A stretch of DNA of 64,000 nt from Bubalus kerabau (taxonomy: Eukaryota; Chordata; Mammalia; Artiodactyla; Bovidae). Both the position numbers and the translations under genes were made by a program. Location: positions 42,842,501 to 42,906,500 of the forward strand of contig NC_073637.1 in the NCBI RefSeq assembly GCF_029407905.1. Reading direction: 5' to 3'. Positions 10,329 to 22,343 of the stretch are shown here, piece by piece. The notes below the pieces were generated by a model. That model was not told the origin of the DNA, did no database searches, and saw only the letters and a list, made by a program, of their open reading frames with translations. The stretch's first letter is position 1. The number at the start of each line of letters is the position of its first letter.

Positions 10329-13300
10329 TATTTTTAGTACATATATCTAAAGTTTCTTAACCTAAAAGTGTATTCCTTTCAGTAGCTTTTAGTCTCTGCT
10401 TTTCAATGAAATGATATTTTAATTAATGGAGTTTGTAAAACTGTAAATATTTATCCATTTCATCAAATATTAGCATAACTATGTAGATAAGTTATAAGTA
10501 ATTTGAACACTGAAACATATTACTGAAACATTATAATTAAACGTCTTTTAAATGTATATAAATGGAAATGAAGAATAATTTCAAAGGAGAAATGGGATTA
10601 ATCCATAAGAAACATGAAAGAAGTATTACTTAAAAAGTTTTAAGGATTTTAGAATGAGGAACATACATTTTAGTAATATACTATATAGCTCTACACTAGG
10701 CCCATAAAATATTTTTTAAATAAGAATTTAAAAGTTAATAAGCAATGTGTAAATGTTACAAATTATTATTTTTCATATTATAAAATTATTCAAATCAAAT
10801 GGCTCCATTTATTTCCCTTGTTGACTTGTTAACATAGCTAAAAATAATTACTTGGACAGTTATGTTTAATTTAGGTTTTATGACTCCTTGGAGTGAAGAG
10901 AGGAAGAGTGTTGTAATATTCTGGACATGGAGAATCATTTGCTATGGTAAACTGGATAAATGTTTGTGCTGCCTCACGGGAGTGGAATAGAAAAAAGTAG
11001 CTGCTTCTATTCTGTTGAGACACCAAGGTCTCCATATTCTTTCAAACTCAGTGGCCTTAGAGGGATCGTGAATTGCTGAGGTAGAACAATCCTTACTCTT
11101 CTTTATCATCTACTGCCTTTGAAATCAGCTAGAGCTGCGTATTTGGAAGCAGCACAAAGGGTACGACTGGAAATAAAAATATGGCCTAGGATTTGTGATG
11201 CTCAAGTGATTCAGACTCATTTCTCCAATAGCAGCAGTACTGAAATATGCTAGACTTATCACTGATATATTGCAGTTCATAGTGTTCTAATTCATTTCAC
11301 AGAAGTAATCCTGCCCAGCCCTACCATTACTCTTTTAAATAGAACTTACACTTGGTTCCATTTGAAATAATTAATCATTAAGCTCAGAATACCTGAGTCC
11401 ATCAAATTATGCAGATACAGAAAGTGTCCAGACCTTCTTTGTGGACAAAATCACAGTGGTTAAAAACTCCTCTGATATGTAATGCTCAATTGTGATATAA
11501 AATGCACTTCCAGCATGCCAAAGCTTTTTCTTCCTTCAAGTAGTTTCTAAAATTCTGCGTATTTGTTTCCCAGTGACTAAAAATGGGAATAAGCAAGTCC
11601 CTTAGCTTCTGTATTCAGCATGCAACAAAATTCGCTTATTTTTTTCTTATGTGTAAGACTGACATTTTAACAATAGTCTCTTAATGTCTTCTTTATTGTA
11701 CGAATCCACTGCATAGGTTAGTATTGTGTACTTTAGAGACAACATGGCTGTGCTTATTAATTTTATTACATTAATGTATATTAATTTTGTTTTGTGTTAT
11801 TGGTTGTTCAGCATCAATTATGCAGATTTTATTTTACCATTTCACCAAAGAAAGAAATGAAATGTATCCCATGTGTTAGAAAAAATACTTATATGAGTAA
11901 TCTAGAAAATAATTATCACTATGTAGTATTTCACAGTGCAATGTTACAGATTATTACTGAAATCACTATATTAACTTTGCTTTTTTTTCCTTTTAATTTG
12001 TAACCCTGTTGTCCACTTTGCTAGATTTATTTTATGGATCACAAATAGACCTAATTTTTTAAACATTTATTGCTGTAAATGACCTCTTAACAACAATAAC
12101 AAAATAATTATATTGTCTGTAGATTCATAGGATTTAGGGATTTTCTTCTTAAAAAATCTGATCAGATAGATTTAAATAAAAGAAGCCAAGCATTTAAGAA
12201 GAGAAATAACATAAAGTGTCCAAATTTCAACTTCCTGTTACTTATAAATACATAATGTCTTATGTTTGTAAACAAGTTCAGATAAAAAATACTCTAGTTT
12301 TTTTTCAAAACTATCACGCCATGGAACTAATATTTTATTTAAGTGTATAATTATTAATCAGTTTCAATTCAAAACATGGCAATTCTTTGGTTTCTGCACA
12401 CTCTAGTTACACATTGAGTAGTCTCTTATTTTAAGTCAAACTCCTATCACTAATCATGGAGGAACAAAGATGTGTCCAAATTTTGAAGGAACATGGGTGT
12501 CCCAAAGCTCAGATAATGAATTTTAGCTCTCTCTGGAGAAAAGCCTTTCCTGTATGCAGTCTGGCAATATTCCAAGATTTCTTTTTAAAAGTAACTCCAT
12601 ATGTGTACTGAAAATAAGCTAGTGATGTTTTAAATCAACTGGAAAGAGAGGCTGTTCTTTTCAATATTTTTTTCCTAAGCATAACTTTGAAGTGCAGCAT
12701 TTGGGGATTATGAAGGTTTGGGTTACCTGCTGAATGAAGGCATGGAAAATTATTTGAAAGTACCTTCCTTTTTTTGAAACAGTCCTTTAAACTTATGAAA
12801 TATCACCTGTGGTTAAGAAAAAAGTATGCAATTGAAAGCATTTTTTTCAACCTAAAGACAAAGAGTTAATTTTAAATTGTGATTATATTTTCCAAATTTT
12901 CTATGGCTGCAAAATCATAATCAAAAGTTTGTGGTTCACTTATTTTAGAGGCAGGAGATGATGGGGACAAGTGAATGTTATTAAATTAGAGAAAATATGG
13001 ATAAATTTATAATGAGTTAGGTACTGTGAGCAAAACTGAAGCAAAGACCACAGCTTACTATGCTCTAATGATTGTCTCATAGCAGGATTTTAAGTGATTT
13101 CATTCTCAAATAAATTCAACTTGCATCTATTTCTCAGTAATGTGTTCTAAATTTATGTAAGGCATTTAAATATTTGAAATATATGTATATGTACATATAT
13201 TCCATTTTGTAATATTTCTGGCTAGCAAAAAGTTGGTACATTGCCAGATTTGTATATCATGTGTATATATGTATTTGAATAAGAATTCTTCAGAAAGTAA

Positions 13301-13812
13301 AGAAATTGTAATAATCTATGTCTTATTTACATCATAGAAGATATCCTTTGCCTAATGTGTCACAGACACAGTTGATGGAGTTGGATATTGTCTAACAGCC
13401 TTTTGAAAAGATATGAATGGTTCTGTAGTTAAATATTTATTTTAACACACAAAATTTGTTTTTCACTATATACAAAAAGGAAGATGGAGGCATCTTTTTT
13501 ATTTTACTAGCTATATAAATTGATAAAAAAAGTAACCAAAAAAGCAACCTGATACTTCTTAAATGGAAACTGTGTTAAAAATCATGTTTCAGAGATACTG
13601 TAAAGCTATCTCTTCAGAAACTCATTTTCAAAGTATTTCAACATTTATAATTGGCAAATAATTTTTAATTTATATATTTAAACAATGTGACATAGTACAT
13701 AACTTATGTTAAAACTATCATTCACTAGATATATTTTTCATAAAATTAAGAAATACTGAATGTATCTTTCATGTAATTGGTGCTGCGCTAAGAGCTAAGG
13801 AATCAACCAAAT
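10329..13812. other. 3.5 kb repeat-poor AT-rich DNA
   Basis: No young ruminant repeat and no gene that I can support. The one listed-length frame (11794-12003, 69 aa) has no domain, no flanking splice sites and AT-driven composition. This is one of the few stretches long enough to be a single-copy marker. Confidence 0.5.
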
Positions 13813-13882
13813 ATGTTGTTGCTGTTGTTCAATCACTAAGTCATGTCTGACTCTTTGAAACCAATGAACCGCAACACATTGG
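13813..13882 (-). mobile_element. Bov-A/Bov-tA end fragment
   Basis: Only the 3' end of a minus-strand Bov SINE remains (TTGTTCAATCACTAAGTCATG-like text with a GTTGTTGCT tail). The rest is absent. Confidence 0.75.
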
Positions 13883-13989
13883 TTATATTGCATATTATCT
13901 ATTGATTAGTGTTAAGGAGAAAAAGATATTGCAGAAAAGGGAAATATAATATTCTAGTTGTGTTTCACAGAAAGGTTATTGAAATTTTT

Positions 13990-14758
13990 GATAGAAAGGC
14001 TGAAAATCACCTCTGAAGTAGCTTTTGAATAAAGACCTAAGTTGAACTTGAAAGTAGACATTGTATATGTCTGGAAGAAGTGTACTTCCTCAAGGTACAC
14101 ATAGGGGAAGTTTCTTGTATTTTACAGAGAAGATGGCAATATGGCTGTAGAAAGGCAGAGAAATATGTAGCAGAAGAAGTCTGAAAAGAAAGAGTCATGA
14201 TCAAATAGGATATTGCATGCCATGCAAAGACTGGATTTTAATTAGGGTAGTTGGAGGATCCTGAGAGCATGAATAACATAATGTGAATTATGTGTTAGTA
14301 GATGACAACAATTTTGAGAATAGACTATAAGGTGGCAAAGATGGAGGCAACAAGATAATTTAGAAATCCATCGCAACCATCAGGGGAGAGATGTTTTCCT
14401 TAGCAGAGGATTGTGACAGTGATGAAGGTGAAGACAATAAAATGTGGTTGAATATTAAACCTATGGTATTTTGAAAATAGAGACAGCAGGACTTGATGAT
14501 TAATGTCATGTGGGATACAAGAAAATAAGAAGAGTTAATAACAGCAAAGGCCAAGGTTGGAAGGTTGGGGTTCTCACTGACTGTGATGAAGAAGACTGTT
14601 GAAAGGAGTGGGTTTGGGGAGAACAAGTCTGATATTTGGATAATAAAGTCCAAGATGCTAGTAGACGTTCAGGTTGATAGTACAATAGTTTATTATTTCT
14701 ATAAGTCTCGAGCTTATTTGGAAGCCTAGAGTTGAGATATAAATTTAGGAGTCATTAG
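13990..14758 (+). mobile_element. Ancient mammalian repeat, family unresolved
   Basis: Segments such as GAGAATAGACTATAAGGTGG, GGATACAAGAAAATAAGAAGAG and GAGATATAAATTTAGGAGTCAT follow, in order, a dispersed repeat common in mammalian genomes. I recognise the pattern but cannot name the family with certainty. It is interrupted at 14759 by a SINE. Confidence 0.45.
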
Positions 14759-15027
14759 CGGAGAAGGCAATGGCACCCACTCCAGTACTTTTGCCTGGAA
14801 AATCCCATGGACGGAGGAGCCTGGTAGGCTGCAGTCCATGGGGTTGCACAGAGTCGGACACAACTGAGCAACTTCACTTTCACGCATTTTGAGAAGGAAA
14901 TGGCAACCCACTCCAGTGTTCTTGCCTAGAGAATCCCAGGGATGGGGAAGCCTGGTGGGCTGCCGTTTATGGGGTCGCACAGAGTTGGACACGACTGAAG
15001 CGACTTAGCAGCAGTAGCAGCAGCAGC
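14759..15027 (+). mobile_element. Bov-A2 dimeric SINE with CAG-rich tail
   Basis: Two Bov-A monomers in tandem (about 14759-14880 and 14890-15005) joined by a short CATTTTGAG-containing linker. The tail (15006-15030) is an imperfect GCA/CAG trinucleotide run. No tRNA-like head, as expected for Bov-A2. Confidence 0.92.
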
Positions 15028-15039
15028 AGCATGTTGTTG

Positions 15040-15247
15040 CCTTCCCTGGTGGCTCAGAGGGTAAAGTGTCTGCCCGCAATGCAGGAGACCCGGGTTTGAT
15101 CCCTGAGTCAGGAAGATCCCCTGGAGAAGGAAATGGCAACCCACTCCAGTACTCTTGCCTGGAAAATCCCATGGACAGAGGAGCCTGGTAGGCTACAGTC
15201 CACAGGGTCCCAAAGAGTCGGACTCAACTGAGTGACTTCACTTACTT
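15040..15247 (+). mobile_element. Bov-tA SINE with 12-bp TSD
   Basis: Complete plus-strand copy. The 12-mer agcatgttgttg flanks it at 15028-15039 and 15248-15259. The insertion site lies in the tail of the preceding Bov-A2. Confidence 0.92.
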
Positions 15248-15253
15248 AGCATG

Positions 15254-15465
15254 TTGTTGTTGTTGTTTAGCTGCTACGTAGTGTCTCTTTGAGACCTATG
15301 GACTGTAGCCTGCCAGACTCCTCTGTCCATGGGATTTCCTGGGCAAGCATACCGGAATAGGCAACCATCTTCCTCTCCCGGGTGTCTTCCTGACCCAGGG
15401 ACTGAACCTGGGTCTCCTCATTGGCAAGCAGATTCTTTTACCTCTGAGCCACCAGGGAAGCCCAA
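15254..15465 (-). mobile_element. Bov-tA SINE
   Basis: Minus-strand copy immediately after the plus-strand one, with its tRNA-like head ending near 15465 and a GTTGTT-rich tail near 15254-15268. With its neighbour it forms an inverted SINE pair. Confidence 0.93.
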
Positions 15466-15855
15466 ATTCAAAGCACATTTAACTGTATTAAAACAGTTAC
15501 CCTGGATGAGTATACTCAGTGTGTCTAGATAAAGATAAATATCCAATTTCTTATTACAAAGTTAAATATATTCTTTATTACTTTTTATTTTTATATTTTT
15601 CAGACATCTATATAAAAAAACTTAATAGAAAAAACTGGAAAATGCAATATCAAGAAAAAAACAACAAGATATTGACACATAAAAAGGAGAGCTGGCAGAA
15701 TCACCACAACTACCCTGTAGAATGTTGTATTATTATGTATTGGTTTTGAAAATGTATATGCCTTATGATACAAAATTCACATTTATGGTGTATACTGGGG
15801 AAATATTATAAAGAATATTTATTATACATGCCCTAAAGACATACAACTATTTTAT

Positions 15856-16100
15856 TGCAATATTTCAAATCAACATCTATCAGAAGAGAAATGGGAGACT
15901 GACTGAGGAATGAAATATTACATAGCTGTCAAAAATAGATACACCAGAACAATTTTTATATACATGAGTCCAACTTTGATTGGACTCACAGACCTAATAC
16001 TGAGTAAACAAAACAAAATGCAGAACACTTTATACTTTATAGTTATGAAATAATAGTATTTCAGTTAAAAATCATAAATATTGTACATACGTAGATCTCT
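15856..16100 (+). mobile_element. Ancient L1 3' fragment
   Basis: Order of motifs (GAAATATTACATAGCTGTCAA, then ACTGAGTAAACAAAACAAAATGCAGAAC) matches the end of old L1 ORF2/3' UTR. Strongly diverged. Confidence 0.5.
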
Positions 16101-17448
16101 GCTGTGATAATGTTTGTACTAAATATAAAAACATGAATAGCCTCAAATTTAATCATAATTATTGCTTATAGGGTAGGAGAAGGGGAACATGGATAATTAT
16201 TATATTATCTGTAGTTGATGTACTATCAAACATATAAAATTATCAGATACATCTATAACAAAAATGTTTTTCTTAGTTGTGTTATCCTATTTTTTCTACA
16301 TATTTTTATATCGTTTTAAACAGAAGATCTGATGGTTTTGTGTGTGTGTGAAAATTGTATTAGGAACACTTCCAGAAATTGAGTCATCATGCTATAGAGT
16401 TGGATTGCTGCTAGAACTATTAAATAAATTGAAAAATACTTGGCTCTTAGTAAAGAATTTTGCCAAACTCTATTATTAACTTCTTTCAGTGTAGATATCT
16501 GCATTTTCCTCCCACTAGTTTCTAGTAGTCAAATATAAATTCATAGCATCACACAGCCCAAAATGAAAAAGGAGGAAAGAGTCTACATCTTAAAAGAAAA
16601 ATCCCAGCCCTGACACAACTCAGTTTAAAAATTGAAATAGACATCATGGGGAGAAAATTCACAAACAGCAGTTGTTGTGGTTCACTTTTCAGTTGTTGAT
16701 ATTAAACAAGAACACCTCTGAGATTTCACATCCTGTGTTTATAGATTGTAGTTAAAATGGTAAAGTGGTATATTCTGGTACTTTTAAATATTTTATGATA
16801 TAAGGAATTTATGATGAAGAATCATTTTGCTCACAAAATGTTAGATTTCCTCTAACATTCTGTTTTAACTTGGAAGGAAACTATACCTATAACCTATACT
16901 GAATGGATTGGAAACAATGAACAGATAGTGATATAAAATGATTTTGCACAAAGTAAATGCTTTCATTTTCAGATAGGTAAATGTTCAACACAACATGGAA
17001 TATGATTATCTTTTAAGATTGTATCTACTAGGATTAGCTAAACATAAAGAATAATGAAATTGATAAATTAATATGTAAAATCATTCTATTTAGTAGTTTG
17101 AAATAAATATGAGAAAATATTCTCTATTACAAACATAGATCATTACTAATACTGATATAAAGTATTCTCTTTTTAAATTGATAAGGCAGAAGAAAGTAAA
17201 GCTTGCCAAGTTACACGTTAATCTTCTATTAGATCTAATTAGGTTTACATTCTAGACGTTTTAAAAGTTACATGAAGAAAAACTGTTTTCTATACCTTCT
17301 ATTTTTAATTCTTTACAACCATTTTTACATCCCTGCTATTAATTACAAGGGCATGAGGAAATAAAGTTATCTTTTGGAATGAGTTTTCTTTGACTTGAAA
17401 AGAAAAAAAGAAAAACAAACAAACAAACAATGACTCTGCCAAGCATAT
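16101..17448. other. AT-rich non-coding DNA
   Basis: Nothing recognised except a short CAAA run at 17411-17431 just before the next BovB. Confidence 0.5.
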
Positions 17449-18788
17449 TCAGATCAGATCAATCGCTCAGTTGTGTCCGACTATTTGCGACCCCATGAAT
17501 CGCAGCACACCAGGCCTCCCTGTCCATCACCAACTCCCGGAGTTCACTCAGACTCATGTCCATCGAGTCAGTGATGCCATTCAGCCATCTCATCCTCTGT
17601 CATCCCCTTCTTCTCCTGCCCCCAATCCCTCCCAGCATCAGAGTCTTTTCCAATGAGTCAACTCTTCACATGAGGTGGCCAAAGTACTAGAGTTTCAGCT
17701 TTAGCATCATTCCTTCAGAGAACACCCAGGGCTGATCTCCTTTAGAATGGACTGGTTGGATCTCCTTGCAGTCCAAGGGATTCTCAAGAGTCTTTGCCAA
17801 CACCACAGTTCAAAAGCATCAATTCTTCAGCGCCTTCTTCACAGTCCAACTCTCACATCCATACATGACCACAGGAAAAACCATAGCCTTGACTAGACGG
17901 ACCTTTGTTGGCAAAGTAATGTCTCTGCTTTTGAATATGCTATCTAGGTTGGTCATAAATTTCCTTCCAAGGAGTAAGCATCTTTTAATTTCATGGCTGC
18001 AGTCACCATCTGCAGTGATTTTGGAGCCCAGAAAAATAAAGTCTGACACTGTTTCCTCATCTATTTCCCATGAAGTGATGGGACCAGATGATCCCATCAT
18101 GATCTTCATTTTCTGAATGTTGAGCTTTAAGCCAACTTTCTCACTCTCCACTTTCACTTTCATCAAGAGGCTTTTGAGTTCCTCTTCACTTTCTGCCATA
18201 AGGGTGGTGTCATCTGCATATCTGAGGTTATTGATATTTCTCCCGGCAATCTTGATTCCAGCTTGTGCTTCTTCCAGTCCAGCGTTTCTCATGATGTACT
18301 CTGCATATAAGTTAAATAAGCAGGGTGACAATATACAGCCTTGACATACTCCTTTTCCTATTTGGAACCAGTCTGTTGTTCCATGTCCAGTTCTAACTGT
18401 TGCTTCCTGAGCTGCATACAGATTTCTCAAGAGGCAGGTCAGGTGGTCTGGTATTCCCATCTCTTTCAGAATTTTCCACAGTTTCTTGTGATCCACACAG
18501 TCAAAGGCTTTGGCATAGTCAATAAAGCAGAAATAGATGTTTTTTCTGGAACTCTCTTGCGTTTTCCATGATCCAGCAGATGTTGGCAATTTGATCTCTG
18601 GTTCCTCTGCCTTTTCTAAAACCAGCTTGAACATCAGGAAGTTCACGGTTCATGTATTGCTGAAGCCTGGCTTGGAGAATTTTGAGCATTACTTTACTAG
18701 CGTGTGAGATGAGTGCAAATGTGCGGTAGTTTGAGCATTCTTTGGCATTGCCTTTCTTTGGGATTGGAATGAAAACTGACCTTTTCCA
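17449..18788 (-). mobile_element. BovB LINE, 5'-truncated (1.34 kb)
   Basis: Minus-strand BovB from a GATCAGATC-type tail at 17449 up to the reverse transcriptase segment reading WKRSVFIPIPKKG at 18788. It belongs to a variant with two extra codons (reading KIMMGSSGPIT, near 18088-18110). It seems to have landed next to an older MIR. Confidence 0.95.
17819..18646 (-). pseudogene. BovB reverse transcriptase remnant, 275 aa
   Basis: Part of an RTE-type reverse transcriptase, which would copy BovB RNA at a nicked target. Visible motifs: FIDYAKAFD (residues 41-49, the first catalytic Asp region), QGCILSPCLFNL (about 102-113) and YADD (143-146, the catalytic Asp pair). The first about 30 residues are in the wrong frame: the true upstream reading (GFRKGRGTRDQIAN) is in the 18519-18863 frame, so a frameshift lies near 18550. 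The endonuclease is missing through 5' truncation. The C-terminus stops early in KKALKN near 17822. Core motifs survive but the copy cannot be autonomous. Confidence 0.9.
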
Positions 18789-18950
18789 TCTGGATGTAGA
18801 TTGCCTAGATTTGAATTCTTTAATCTCAGTCATCTTTTTCACCTTTAAAGTGAGGCTTATCATTTTGTGAAGATTCAGTGGGATAATACATAAAGGTACC
18901 TAGTGTTTGGCACCTGAGAAGCACCCAGCTCTCATCTATCTACAGTATAA
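18789..18950 (+). mobile_element. MIR SINE fragment
   Basis: Reads AAAGTGAGGCTTATC, then GAAGATTCAGTGGGATAATACATAAAGG and GTGTTTGGCACCTGAGAAGCA, the MIR core and 3' part in order. Its left side is cut by the adjacent BovB. Confidence 0.65.
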
Positions 18951-19099
18951 TTAGTACTGATTTTGTTGTTGTTGGAAAAGAACTAATTCTAAAAATAGTC
19001 TCTGGTCTTACAGCATCTTCTTTACACTCCCTTTAACTCATTCTCTTTTAAGGATCATTTAGAAAATCACATGTGGTTAGGTTCTTTTCCCAGTTAAAA

Positions 19100-19440
19100 T
19101 CATTAACAATTTTCATTTACTTTTAGGGCAAAGACCAAATATGTCTGTTTGGTCATAATATGTCTATTAGGGTCCTACACAATGTCACCTTTGCCTTCCT
19201 CAACAGCTTCATCATTAACAACTTTTTCCACTGCTTTTTCCCCCCAGAAACACTTTGTTCTCTCAAAGTTACCAACTTCCTTCCTCCTATGGACAAACCT
19301 ATACACATGCAGCCCTTCTATCCAGTCAATCCCTGCTTACCCTTTAGATCTCTGCCCTAAGTTCAGCTTCTCTGAGTTTTCCTGGACACTCTCTTAACCC
19401 TCCAGCCCTGGTCAATCTGTTCTACAACACATGTTTCTTA
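19100..19440. mobile_element. L2-like ancient repeat
   Basis: Degenerate text of the type TGTCACC..CAGAAACACTTTG..TTTAGATCTCTGCCC..TTCTCTGAG resembles L2. Short ORFs at 19149-19397 are translations of it. Borders approximate. Confidence 0.4.
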
Positions 19441-19640
19441 AAGTTTTGTGATTAGTTTTATGGTGGTGTGGTATTTTAATATATTGGAAAAGAGAGTTTT
19501 TCCACCCAGAAAATATATATTAAGTTAAAGGAATAGTTACTGGATCCCCTTCAATAGCCCATGGCTATATAAAACTCTTCCCAACCAGAGAAAGGGAGAA
19601 GAGGAATCAGAGAGGGAATAAAAGAGCTTATACCTTTTTG
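19441..19640. other. Unassigned segment with TATA-like motif
   Basis: Contains GGCTATATAAAACTC near 19564 and GGGAATAAAAGAGC near 19615, an arrangement seen in LTR promoters, but no matching LTR ends are visible. No function is claimed. Confidence 0.2.
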
Positions 19641-20341
19641 GGTCCCAGAGTCAGGGTAGGTAGAGTAATGAAAATAAAAACAAGAACAAACAAATGGGAT
19701 CTAATTAAATTTAAAAGTTTTTGCACAGCAAAGGAAATCATCAACAAAAGAAAAAGACAACCCTCAGAACGGGAGAAAATATTCACAAATGAAACAATAT
19801 ACAAGGGATTAATTTCCAAAATGCACAAACATCTTGTGTAGACTCAATAAAATAAATAAATAATTGAATCAAAAATGGGCAGAATATCTAAATAGACATT
19901 TATCTGAAGAAGACATACAGATGGCTAAAAAGCACATGCAAAGATGCTCAACACTACAAACTATTAGAGAAAAATAAATCAAAACTACTGTGAAATATCA
20001 CCTCACACCTATCAGAATGGCCATCAGTTAAAAAAAAATTACAAATAATAAATGCTGAAGAGAGTGTGGAGAGAAAGGGAACCTTCTTACACAGTTTGTG
20101 GAAATGTAAATTGGTACAGCCACTAAAGACAACAGTTTGGAGGTTCCTTATAAAACTAAAACTAGAACTACCATATGACCCAGCTCTCTCACTCTTAAGC
20201 ACATACCTGGAGAAACCTATAATTTGAAAAGATACATACACACAAATGTTCACTGCAACACTATGTACAATATCCATGACATGCAAGCAACTTAAATGTA
20301 CATCAACAGAGGAATGGGCAAAGAAGATGTGGCACATACAC

Positions 20342-20996
20342 TGTTGTTATTGTTCAGTCACCCAGCCATCACCAACTCTTTGTAACACCATGGACTGCAG
20401 CACGCCAGGTCTCCCTGTCCCTCACCATCTCCTGAAGGCTTGCCCAAGTTCATGTCCATTGCATCAGTGATGCCATCCAGCTATCTCATCCTCTGACACC
20501 CTCTTCTCCTTCTACCCTCAATCTTTCCCAGCATCAGAGTCTTTTCTGATGAATCAGCTTCTCACATCACATGACCAAGCTACTGGAGCTTCAGCTTCAC
20601 CATCAGTCCTTCCAATGAATATTTAGGGTTGATTTGCTTTAAGATGGACTGTTTTGATCTCCTTGCAGTCCAAGGGATACTCAGGAGTCTTCTCAAGCGC
20701 CACAGTTTGAAAACATCAATTCTTTGGCACTCTGCCAGATTCTTTACAGTCCAGTTCTCACAACTGTACATGACCACTGAGGGGACCATAGCCATGACTA
20801 TACTGACCCTTGTTGGCAGAGTGATGTCTCTGCTTTTCAACATACTGTCTAGGTTTGTCATAGCTTTTCTGCCGAGAAGCAACCGTCTTCTGATTTCATG
20901 GCTGCAGTCACCATCTGCAGTAATTTTAGAGCCCAAGAAGAAGAAATCTGTCACTACTTCCACCTTTTCCTCTTGTATTTGCCACGAAGTAGTACA
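20342..20996 (-). mobile_element. Diverged BovB 3' fragment inside L1
   Basis: Minus-strand BovB 3' part, visibly older than the others (reads SVVMYSCENWTVKNLAECQRID rather than PVVMYGCESWTVKKAERRID). The word acatacac lies at 20334-20341 and at 21012-21019 and may be its TSD, although the right copy is inside a CA repeat. The 149-aa minus ORF (20580-21029) is a translation of it. Confidence 0.85.
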
Positions 20997-21011
20997 TGAA
21001 GCGGTATATAT

Positions 21012-21145
21012 ACATACACACACACACACACTGGAATGTTATTCAACAGTGTGTATATATATATATATATATACACATACACACAATGGAATGTTATTCA
21101 ACAATATATGTACACACACACACACACAATGGAATGTTATTCAAC
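21012..21145 (+). repeat. CA/TA microsatellite with triplicated 16-mer
   Basis: The 16-mer TGGAATGTTATTCAAC occurs at 21032-21047, 21087-21102 and 21130-21145, each preceded by a CA run and the first two followed by TA/TG runs. A normal L1 has it once, so this is expansion of L1 sequence together with the repeat. Confidence 0.92.
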
Positions 21146-21600
21146 CACACAAAGACCAAATAATGCCATTGCAGCAATATGGATGGACCTAGGAATTGTC
21201 ATGCTAAGTGAAGTAAGTCAGACATAGAAAGACAAATATAACTAATATGTGACATCTAAAAAAAAGGTACAGATATACTTATTTACAAAACAGAAGTAGA
21301 GTCACAGATGTAGAAAAGAAACATGTGGTTACCAGGGCATCAGGGTGGAAAGAAGGGATAAAATGGGAACTTGAGATTGATATATACATACCACTACATA
21401 TAAAATAGATAACTAATAAGAACCTACCATTTAACACAAGGAACCCTACTCAATACTCTGTAATGCCCTGTAAGGGAAAAGAATCATAAAAAACAGTGGA
21501 CATATGTATAGGTATAACTGATTCACTTTGTTGTATACCTAAAACTAACACAACATTGTAAATCAGCTATACTCTAATAAAAATAAATTTTTTAAAAAAG

Positions 21601-22079
21601 AAATTGGCCAAATCCTAAATTCCCTTACCCTTACATGATGCTGAGAAAGCAGGAAAAAAAATCTTAATGCTGTTTCTAGGCATTTGACCCTAAAACAGCT
21701 CCAGATCTCCATTACGGTCCTAGAATTCTGCAGATAGGTAACCGCAGCATAGATGTTCCTTTGAGAGCTATTATAACTTGAAACAGGTAAGAATAAAATT
21801 TAGAGCACAAATAGAGCTGAGAGGAAAATTACTGAGGATGTGACAGGCATGAATGGATGCTTTATGAAAACCCTCTCTTCTCATCACCTCGACCACCACA
21901 TTGATGACATTGACTGTCATGTCTAGGATGGTGCACCAAGCATTCTCCAGAATCTGAACAAATCCTCAGAGAAAATGATTCCACCAAATTGGAAACTTGA
22001 TATAATTATAGGAAGATAATACAGTGAATTGGTTGCAGTATATGCTTACTAAATATGTTATTTCATTCTCTAAAATTAT
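21601..22079. other. Non-coding DNA, nothing recognised
   Basis: No repeat or gene that I can name. Confidence 0.5.
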
Positions 22080-22219
22080 GTAACTTGATGCTAGATTGTA
22101 AGTTCTATAAAGACAGGGATTTTTTTTTACCTTATTCACTTCTCTATCTTCACAAGCACAGTCTCAGGCACAAGTAAGTGAATACCTATTTTGTGCTTGG
22201 ATAGAGAGTGGTGATGAAT
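22080..22219 (+). mobile_element. L2/MIR-type 3' end
   Basis: Reads GCTAGATTGTAAGTTCTATAAAGACAGGGA, then CTCAGGCACAAGTAAGTGAAT, close to the common L2/MIR 3' end. The exact family is uncertain. Confidence 0.5.
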
Positions 22220-22343
22220 GAATGATAAGTATATGGTCTATTGGCTATGAACTGGAGGCTATGCAAACATGTATTTGAGTTTGAATGATAAGTATATGGT
22301 CTACTGGCTACAACCTGGAGGCTATGAAAACATGTATTTGAAT
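22220..22343. repeat. 63-bp tandem duplication (2 copies)
   Basis: Copy 1 at 22220-22282 and copy 2 from 22283 both read GAATGATAAGTATATGGTCTA.. to ..ACATGTATTTGA. They differ at a handful of positions. Confidence 0.9.

Larger units (their letters stand above)
19650..21600 (+). mobile_element. Older L1 3' end, split by BovB
   Basis: Plus-strand L1 from late ORF2 (TTTTTGCACAGCAAAGGAAA near 19715) through GGAATGTTATTCAAC to an AATAAAAATAAA tail at 21600. It is more diverged than the bovine L1 at 25480. It is interrupted by a BovB fragment at 20342-20996 and by an expanded CA/TA repeat (21012-21145). Confidence 0.85.

Noticed and set aside
11794..12003. 69-aa frame in repeat-poor DNA
   Set aside because: No domain, no splice sites or promoter, and AT-rich composition.
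15006..15030. CAG repeat as a coding or disease-type expansion
   Set aside because: It is the short, imperfect tail of a Bov-A2 SINE.
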